Notes under the pieces: generated by a model
Told to the model about the DNA's origin: nothing
What the model saw: the letters and a program-made list of their open reading frames with translations, nothing else
Databases searched by the model: none
Translations under genes and position numbers: made by a program
Assembly (NCBI GenBank): GCA_036272915.1
Contig: DATAXV010000144.1
Location: 1 to 26,763, forward strand
Direction: 5' to 3'
From: DATAXV01 sp036272915
GTDB taxonomy: Bacteria > Chloroflexota > Dormibacteria > Dormibacterales > Dormibacteraceae
Length of the DNA stretch: 26,763 nt
Shown: positions 22,289 through 26,763 of the stretch, piece after piece
Layout: the number at the start of each line of letters is the position of its first letter
Numbering within the stretch: position 1 is the first letter of the stretch

Positions 22289-23203
22289 ATGCGGGTCAGC
22301 GTCAGCCTCACCAACTACTCCTGGCCGGGTGGGCCGGCGGAGCTCCGGCGCGAGCTGGGGCGGATCGCCGGCGAGGCGGAGCGGGCCGGGGTGGACACGG
22401 TCTGGGTCCCGGATCACGTGATCCAGGCCGATCCCACCGTCCCCGCCTCCGACGCCGACATGCTCGAGGCCTACACGACGCTCGGCTTCCTCGCCGCCCG
22501 CACCGAGCGGGTACGGCTGGGGACCATGGTCACCGGGGCGACGTTCCGCCCACCCGCCCTGCTGGCCAAGGCCGTATCCACCCTCGACGTCCTCAGCGGC
22601 GGCCGCGCCTGGCTCGGAATCGGCGCCGGGCACCAGGAGGAGGAGGCCAGGAACATGGGCCTGCCCCTCCCGTCGATGAGGGAGAGGTTCGAGGAGCTGG
22701 AGGAGACGCTGGAGATCGTGCGCCGGCTGTGGGAGGGGGACGAATCCCCCTTCGAGGGACGGCACCACCGGCTCGCCCACCCGGTCGACCGGCCGGGGCC
22801 GCTGGGGCGACCTCGGATCCTGATCGGCGGCCGCGGTGAGCGCCGCACCCTGCCGCTGGTCGCCCGCCACGCCGACGCCTGCAACCTCTTCGACATCCCC
22901 GACGGCGGGCGGACCGTGCGCCACAAGCTCGAGGTCCTCGCCCGCCTCTGCGAGGAGATCGGTCGGCCCTACGCCGAGATCGAGAAGACGCTGAGCTCGC
23001 GGCTGGAGGAGGGCGAGACGAGCGAGGCGTTCGCCGCGCGATGCGCGCGGGCGGCGGCGTGGGGGATCGACCACGTCGTCGTCGTCCGGTCGCGGGCATG
23101 GACCACCGACGCCCTGGCCACGCTGGGCGGAGCGATCACGGGCCTGGAGGGGGTGACCGCCGCTGATGGATCCGAGATGCGAACCTCAGGGCACCGGTTG
23201 TGA
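22289..23203 (+). CDS. LLM class F420-dependent oxidoreductase
   Basis: The 304-residue protein is a TIM-barrel luciferase-like monooxygenase of the F420-using subgroup (TIGR03560-like). It shows MRVSVSLTNYSWPGG at the start, EAERAGVDTVWVPDHV near 30-45, TERVRLGTMVTG, VSTLDVLSGGRAWLGIGAG near 101-119, and RILIGGRGERRTLPLVARHA near 172-191. Such enzymes transfer hydride between F420 and an alcohol, ketone or alkene. It starts 4 bases after the NTF2-like stop. Together with the Ddn-like domain it makes an F420-dependent operon. Confidence 0.88.
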   Translation: MRVSVSLTNYSWPGGPAELRRELGRIAGEAERAGVDTVWVPDHVIQADPTVPASDADMLEAYTTLGFLAARTERVRLGTMVTGATFRPPALLAKAVSTLDVLSGGRAWLGIGAGHQEEEARNMGLPLPSMRERFEELEETLEIVRRLWEGDESPFEGRHHRLAHPVDRPGPLGRPRILIGGRGERRTLPLVARHADACNLFDIPDGGRTVRHKLEVLARLCEEIGRPYAEIEKTLSSRLEEGETSEAFAARCARAAAWGIDHVVVVRSRAWTTDALATLGGAITGLEGVTAADGSEMRTSGHRL

Positions 23204-23245
23204 TCCGGGCTCGATCCGAATCGAGGCCGGGGAAAGGAGATGGAG

Positions 23246-23566
23246 ATGCCTCTCATCAAGTCAGGAACGCCCCAGTCACGGTCCTTCAAGGGCAGCGAGG
23301 TCGGGGCCACGGTGTCGGTGATCGTCGACGAGAGCGAGCCCGGCGGGGGTCCGCGCCTCCACCGCCACACCTATGACGAGACCTGGGTGGTGGGGAGGGG
23401 CCAGGTCCTCTTCCAGCTCGGCGAGGAGCGGATCCATGCCGGGCCCGGCGACATCCTCATCGCCCCGCCCGGCGCTCCCCACAAATTCACCGTCGAGGGC
23501 ACCGAGCGCGCCTACCTCGTCTGCATCCACGCCAACCCGACGATGGTCACCGAGTGGCTCGAGTGA
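23246..23566 (+). CDS. Cupin domain protein
   Basis: From ATG 23246 the 106-residue protein is a single cupin. Motif 1 is HRHTYDETWVVGRGQV, with metal ligands His39, His41 and Glu45; motif 2 is PGDILIAPPGAPHKF, with His79. A good AAAGGAG lies 6 bases before this ATG, so it is preferred to ATG 23240. Small cupins bind a metal and can be isomerases, dioxygenases or binding proteins. It follows the LLM gene by 42 bases and may belong to the same transcript, though it has its own strong ribosome site. Confidence 0.85.
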   Translation: MPLIKSGTPQSRSFKGSEVGATVSVIVDESEPGGGPRLHRHTYDETWVVGRGQVLFQLGEERIHAGPGDILIAPPGAPHKFTVEGTERAYLVCIHANPTMVTEWLE

Positions 23567-23584
23567 GCGCCGCAGCGCCCGGCG

Positions 23585-23872
23585 TCAGGCGGTCGGAGCC
23601 TTCTGGGCGGCGCGGGCGAGCCGGGCGCGGACCTCGGGCCGGCGCAGCGGCGGCAGGGTCGGCGGGGCGGTGCGGCGCGGGGGCAGCTCCCGGAGCACCT
23701 CCGCCGTCGTCCTGGAGATCGATGCGACGGCCCGCTCGAAGGCGTCGCCCGTTGCCGCGTTGGGATGGGTGATCCCGCACACCTTGCGGACGTACTGGCG
23801 CGCCGCCGCCTCGATCTCCTCGGGGGTGGCTGCGGGCTGAAGGCCTCGGAGCATGGTGATGTTTCGACACAT
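23585..23872 (-). CDS. DUF2277 family protein
   Basis: The 95-residue protein starts MCRNITMLRGLQPAATPEEI and continues AAARQYVRKVCGITHP, AFERAVASI and RELPPR, which is the DUF2277 family (signature MCRNIxxL and QYVRKxxGxTxP). The family is widespread in Actinomycetota, Chloroflexota and others, usually as a lone small gene. No function is known to me. ATG 23872 is preceded by GGAAGGGT. It converges on the cupin gene with an 18-base gap. The tail after about residue 70 is Pro/Arg-rich. Confidence 0.85.
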   Translation of the reverse strand: MCRNITMLRGLQPAATPEEIEAAARQYVRKVCGITHPNAATGDAFERAVASISRTTAEVLRELPPRRTAPPTLPPLRRPEVRARLARAAQKAPTA

Positions 23873-23922
23873 ACCCTTCCATCGTCCGCCATTCGCCGCC
23901 CCGCTTCAACGCGAGATGGCGG

Positions 23923-23953
23923 CGCCGGTCGAGGACCAGGCCCCCGACCGGCG
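23923..23953 (-). terminator. Hairpin after the core-MetE operon
   Basis: CGCCGGTCG (23923-23931) and CGACCGGCG (23945-23953) are exact reverse complements around a 13-nt loop, 6 bases past the stop of the last MetE-like gene on the minus strand. No U-tract follows. Position suggests a transcription end. Confidence 0.5.
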
Positions 23954-23958
23954 ACCGA

Positions 23959-24930
23959 TCAGCCCGCCCGCACCTCGTCGCGGGCCTGCTGGATCACGGT
24001 GAGCATGGCCTTCGCCTCGTCCACGCTCCGCGTCTTGAGACCGCAGTCGGGATCGACGTAGACCCGATCCGCCGGCAGGTAGTCGAGCGCCCGCCTGAGG
24101 TGGTCCTTGACCTCCTCCACCGACGGGACCTGGTGGGAGTGGACGTCGACCACGCCGAAGCCGATGTCCTTGGTGAAGGGGTGCTCGCGGAATCGCTCGA
24201 GCAGGTCCAGCCCGCTGTTCGTCATCTCCAGGTCGATCTCGTCGACGGGGATGTCGAGCAGCCTCGGGTAGACCGTCTCGAAGCGGCCGTAGCACATGTG
24301 GGTGGTGGTGTGGACGTGCAGGTTCTTGGTGACCAGGGCCATCCCCTCGATGGCCAGGTCGAGCTCGTCCAGCCGCGTCGACACCGCCGGCTCGTCGATC
24401 TGGATGTACTTCGCCCCTGCGCGCTGCAGGTCCTCCGCCTCCTGGCGCACGGCCTCGGCCAGGGCCATGACCAGCTCCCGGCGGCTGCCGTAGTAGTCGT
24501 CGAAGGCCCAGTCGCAGAGCGTGTAGGGACCGGTGAGCATCCCCTTCACCGGACGCTCGGTCAGGCTCTGGGCGAACCTCCACCAGTCGACCGTGATCGG
24601 GGCCGGACGGCGGATCGGGCCGATCGCGATCGGCTTCTTGTAGTAGCGGTTGCCGTAGGAGCGGACCAGGCCGGAGATGCCCATCCCCTCCAGGTTCTCG
24701 GCGAAGTAGGCGACCATGTCGCCCCGGTACATCTCGCCGTCGACCAGGATGTCCATCCCGATCTGCTCCTGGAACGTGATCCAGTCGCGGGTCGCCTGGC
24801 GCGCGAGGTGGTCGAGCTCCTCCACCGAGATCTGGCCCCTGGCCGCCTGCGAGCGCGCCCGGATCAGCTCCGGAGGCTTGGGCAGGCTGCCCACGCTGGT
24901 CGTCAGCAGGCCCCCTTTGAGACCGTTCAT
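23959..24930 (-). CDS. Core methionine synthase (short MetE-like, intact zinc site)
   Basis: The 323-residue protein corresponds to only the catalytic C-terminal barrel of MetE, as in archaeal and some bacterial core methionine synthases. All four zinc/thiolate-activation ligands are present: His211 and Cys213 in THMCYG, Glu235 in DLEMTNSG, and Cys296 in PDCGLKTR. TTSVGSLPKP at the start and VKGMLTGPYTLCDW at 128-141 are family blocks. Lacking the folate-binding N-terminal half, such enzymes are thought to take methyl groups from a corrinoid protein or another donor rather than from polyglutamyl-folate. Its ATG overlaps the previous stop by four bases. It is downstream of the B12 riboswitch. 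Confidence 0.88.
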   Translation of the reverse strand: MNGLKGGLLTTSVGSLPKPPELIRARSQAARGQISVEELDHLARQATRDWITFQEQIGMDILVDGEMYRGDMVAYFAENLEGMGISGLVRSYGNRYYKKPIAIGPIRRPAPITVDWWRFAQSLTERPVKGMLTGPYTLCDWAFDDYYGSRRELVMALAEAVRQEAEDLQRAGAKYIQIDEPAVSTRLDELDLAIEGMALVTKNLHVHTTTHMCYGRFETVYPRLLDIPVDEIDLEMTNSGLDLLERFREHPFTKDIGFGVVDVHSHQVPSVEEVKDHLRRALDYLPADRVYVDPDCGLKTRSVDEAKAMLTVIQQARDEVRAG

Positions 24931-25937
24931 GCCCCCACCTCCACGCCGTGAACGACACGGCCGATCAGCTCGAGCTTGCGGCGGGCGACGTCGCGGGGCA
25001 GGAACTCCAGCCCGCAGCTCGGGCTGACGTGGACCTCACCGTCGCCGACCGCCTCGACGGCCTGGCCGATCAGGCGCTCGACCGTGGCCTCGTCCTCCAT
25101 GCGCACGTTGCGGGCATCGACCACGCCAAGGCCGAGACCGCACCCACGCGGCCACCGCTGCAGGAATTCGAGGTTGGCGTCGCCCTGGACGAAGTCGAGG
25201 CCGATCAGGTCGAAGGGGAGATCGAAGAGGCCGGGCACATCGACGGCATCGCCGTGATAGAGGTAGAGGCTGCGCCGCCCGGGGACGTCCTCGAGCAGCA
25301 CCCGCATCGCCTCCTGGAAGACGTCGAAGTCGCGCGGGTACTCGACGCTGGCGTTACGCACCAGCGCCGGCTCGTCGACCTGCACCCATGCCGCGCCAGC
25401 CGCGGCCAGGGCGCGCAGCTCCTGGTTGAGAGCGCGGGCCAGCTCCAGCGTCACCTCCCGCATCTCGCGCCCGCCCAGGTCGGAGAGCGCCGCGATCGTG
25501 CAGGGTCCGGTGACGACCGCCTTGACCGGCCGGCGGGCGTGCTCGATGGCGAAGAGCAGGTCCTCGGCCAGGATCGGTCCCCGCCAGGCGATCTCGCCGG
25601 TCACCCGCGGCAGGCGGAAGTAGGTGTTGCTCTCGAACCAGCGGACCAGGCCCGTGATCTCGAACCCGTCGAGGGCGCCGGCGATCCGGGTGATCGGATC
25701 CTGCCAGCGGATCTGCCCGTCCGTGATCAGGTCCAGGCCGGCCTGCTCCTGTTCCTCGATGGCGGCCTCGGTCATGGCCGCCGCCGCCTCGGCGATCGCC
25801 TCGGGGCCCACCTCCCCGCGATCCACCTTGGCGATGGTCTGGCGCAGCCTCTGCTGCCCGGGCCCGTCGCCCACCTTCGGGTAGTGGCTGACCGCTGTCG
25901 CCACCACCCGGCTGGTCGCGCTCGTGTTGTCGCGCAC
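24927..25937 (-). CDS. Core MetE-like protein with altered zinc site
   Basis: From GTG 25937 (SD AGGAGG six bases ahead) the protein is 336 residues and matches the same MetE barrel as its downstream neighbour: VSHYPKVGDGP at about 17-27, VKAVVTGPCTIAALSDLG at 138-154, VQVDEPALV, and PSCGLEFLPRDVA near 306-318. Cys308 is kept and His228 is present in YLYHGD, but the paired Cys of H-x-C is Asp230 and the expected Glu is Asp248 (LDFVQGD). It may therefore be inactive alone, use another substrate, or form a complex with the intact partner. It is the first gene after the riboswitch, and its stop overlaps the next start. Confidence 0.85.
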   Translation of the reverse strand: MRDNTSATSRVVATAVSHYPKVGDGPGQQRLRQTIAKVDRGEVGPEAIAEAAAAMTEAAIEEQEQAGLDLITDGQIRWQDPITRIAGALDGFEITGLVRWFESNTYFRLPRVTGEIAWRGPILAEDLLFAIEHARRPVKAVVTGPCTIAALSDLGGREMREVTLELARALNQELRALAAAGAAWVQVDEPALVRNASVEYPRDFDVFQEAMRVLLEDVPGRRSLYLYHGDAVDVPGLFDLPFDLIGLDFVQGDANLEFLQRWPRGCGLGLGVVDARNVRMEDEATVERLIGQAVEAVGDGEVHVSPSCGLEFLPRDVARRKLELIGRVVHGVEVGA

Positions 25938-25965
25938 TCGCGTCCTCCTGTGGCGTTGTGCGGCG

Positions 25966-26115
25966 GGGCGGTCTCCTGGCTTGGGGCTCATCGCCACCGT
26001 CCGCCTTCCCGGGAGCGGGCTCCCAGTGGCCTCCGGACGGTCGCTCCACCCTCACAGTTGCGCGACAGCGCCGGATTCCCACCGGCTTCCCTGCTATCCC
26101 ACCGCTATCGGTCGA
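25966..26115 (-). promoter_or_regulatory. Cobalamin riboswitch
   Basis: On the minus strand the leader has the classic B12-aptamer blocks in order. GGGAAGCCGGTGGGAATCC is within 26071-26091, followed by GGCGCTGTCGCGCAACTGTG, then GCCACTG (26024-26030) and the B12 box GCCAGGAGACCGC (25968-25980). The GTG start and SD of the first core-MetE gene lie 30-45 bases downstream. No terminator hairpin with a U-tract is visible, so control of ribosome access is more likely than attenuation. B12 binding would be expected to lower expression. Boundaries are approximate. Confidence 0.92.
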
Positions 26116-26252
26116 TGTCGCTGCCCATTATTCACGGTGGCGCCAGACGCCACCGCCGGATCGGACCCGACCCCCGACCGCACGCCGGAAAGTCAGGGTT
26201 GGCACTCCCTTCAGACCCAGCATGGTGCCGAACTCGTTAGAGTCCCGGGCGT

Positions 26253-26763
26253 ATGGCGAGGGAGTTGCCCACCGGGCCTCGGGAGGGGGGTGGACCCGGT
26301 GAGGGTGAGGGAAAGGATCAGCCAGAACGGCCCAACGCCCAGGACCTGGAACGTGAAGCCGCCGCCCTGCATCAGGCGTTCGGCGCTGATCTCCAGGAGC
26401 GACGCCAGAAGAGCGCCTCAGGCCTGGGCTTGTCGGCCGAAGACGTCGGGAGTCCTCGCCGAGAGATTCGACTGGGACATGAAAGCGCTGGTCAGATCGA
26501 AGCGACAGCAGGGAGAGCGGCTTCCGGAGGCTCTCGAGTCCTTTCGGGCCGATGAGGAGGCTTCGGCAGAGGTTGCTGAGCCAGCCCACGCCGACTCATC
26601 CGATGACGAGGAGACGGCGGACCGCCGCGCGGCCATCCTTAATCGGGAAGTCCAGATTGGTCAGCGCGTGACCGACTTCCTAGACGCGAATGAACGGGCT
26701 GGCGGTCACACTCTGGCTGTCCACGTCGGCCAAGGAACCGAATTTCTCGAGTCCCGAGCGAAG
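26253..26763 (+). CDS. Unrecognised gene, incomplete at the window edge, probable frameshift
   Basis: One frame is open from ATG 26253 and reads protein-like through LEREAAALHQAFGADLQERR to GLSAEDVG near 26448. From there the next frame reads GVLAERFDWDMKALVRSKRQ and stays open to the window end, including an ATG at 26479. One extra base in GGGA at 26448-26451 would join them into a single charged, helix-rich protein with an acidic stretch (ADSSDDEETADRR) and an end reading REVQIGQRVTDFLDANERAG. I do not recognise it. Codons here use more A/T (AAT, ATT, CTA, GAA) than the neighbours. If the frames are separate, the minimal gene is 26479 to the edge. 26131-26252 holds nothing else I can name. 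Confidence 0.45.

Noticed and set aside
21929..23074. 381-residue open frame on the minus strand
   Set aside because: Antisense to the NTF2-like and LLM genes, both of which have clear family motifs.
24948..26240. 430-residue open frame on the plus strand
   Set aside because: Antisense to the core-MetE gene and the cobalamin riboswitch, which explain the region fully.
1..26763. CRISPR arrays, tRNA or rRNA genes, insertion sequences
   Set aside because: No regularly spaced direct repeats beyond the two-copy operator repeats, no tRNA or rRNA conserved blocks, and no transposase motifs were seen on either strand.

Overview
The window is uniformly high-GC, gene-dense DNA. Short ATGA/GTGA overlaps between genes, several start codons without a clear Shine-Dalgarno (SD) site, F420-linked enzymes (an LLM-class oxidoreductase and a Ddn-like domain) and families such as DUF899, DUF2277, DUF2891 and short core-MetE proteins point to a terrestrial Actinomycetota, Chloroflexota or Dormibacterota-like bacterium. 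That placement is inferred from gene content only. No rRNA, tRNA, CRISPR array, prophage or intact insertion sequence was seen.

Layout. 1-201 is the 3' end of an unrecognised gene. 358-2368 (minus) carries an acetamidase/formamidase and a DUF2891 protein. 2460-3815 is a divergent SDR/TetR pair sharing a repeat-rich promoter; the SDR is frameshifted. 3903-4977 (minus) encodes a four-helix membrane protein and a small Cys-rich protein. 5100-8744 (minus) is a four-gene ABC exporter operon formed by tandem duplication of an ATPase-permease pair. 8888-10609 is a divergent FAD monooxygenase/MarR pair around a perfect operator-like palindrome. 10622-10905 holds gene debris: a TetR start joined to a CBS-like end. 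10877-13649 has an LPG-synthase-TM-like flippase, an SDR and a secreted protein with an exact 100-residue internal repeat, followed by a clear terminator. 13735-15420 (minus) has an M20 amidohydrolase and an ASCH protein. 15692-19187 is an AHSA1/ArsR/DUF899 operon followed by an M28-like peptidase lacking the usual Glu pair. 19195-19839 is a decay zone with an oxoprolinase-like fragment and a broken wHTH/HEPN remnant that looks like a former MNT-HEPN toxin-antitoxin locus. 19849-23203 is a TetR regulator diverging from an F420-flavoured operon (DUF998-Ddn fusion, 71-aa protein, NTF2-like protein, LLM oxidoreductase), then a cupin and a DUF2277 gene. 23959-26115 (minus) is a cobalamin riboswitch followed by two overlapping core-MetE-like genes. 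The right edge carries an incomplete, probably frameshifted gene.

The most notable system is the riboswitch-controlled core-MetE pair. The downstream protein has all four zinc ligands of the MetE catalytic domain. The upstream partner has lost one and conservatively changed another, which suggests a specialised or heteromeric methyltransferase whose expression is set by B12. Other points of interest are the duplicated ABC cassette, the DUF998-Ddn fusion operon, three well-defined regulator/operator units, and two loci where different gene fragments have been fused by deletion.
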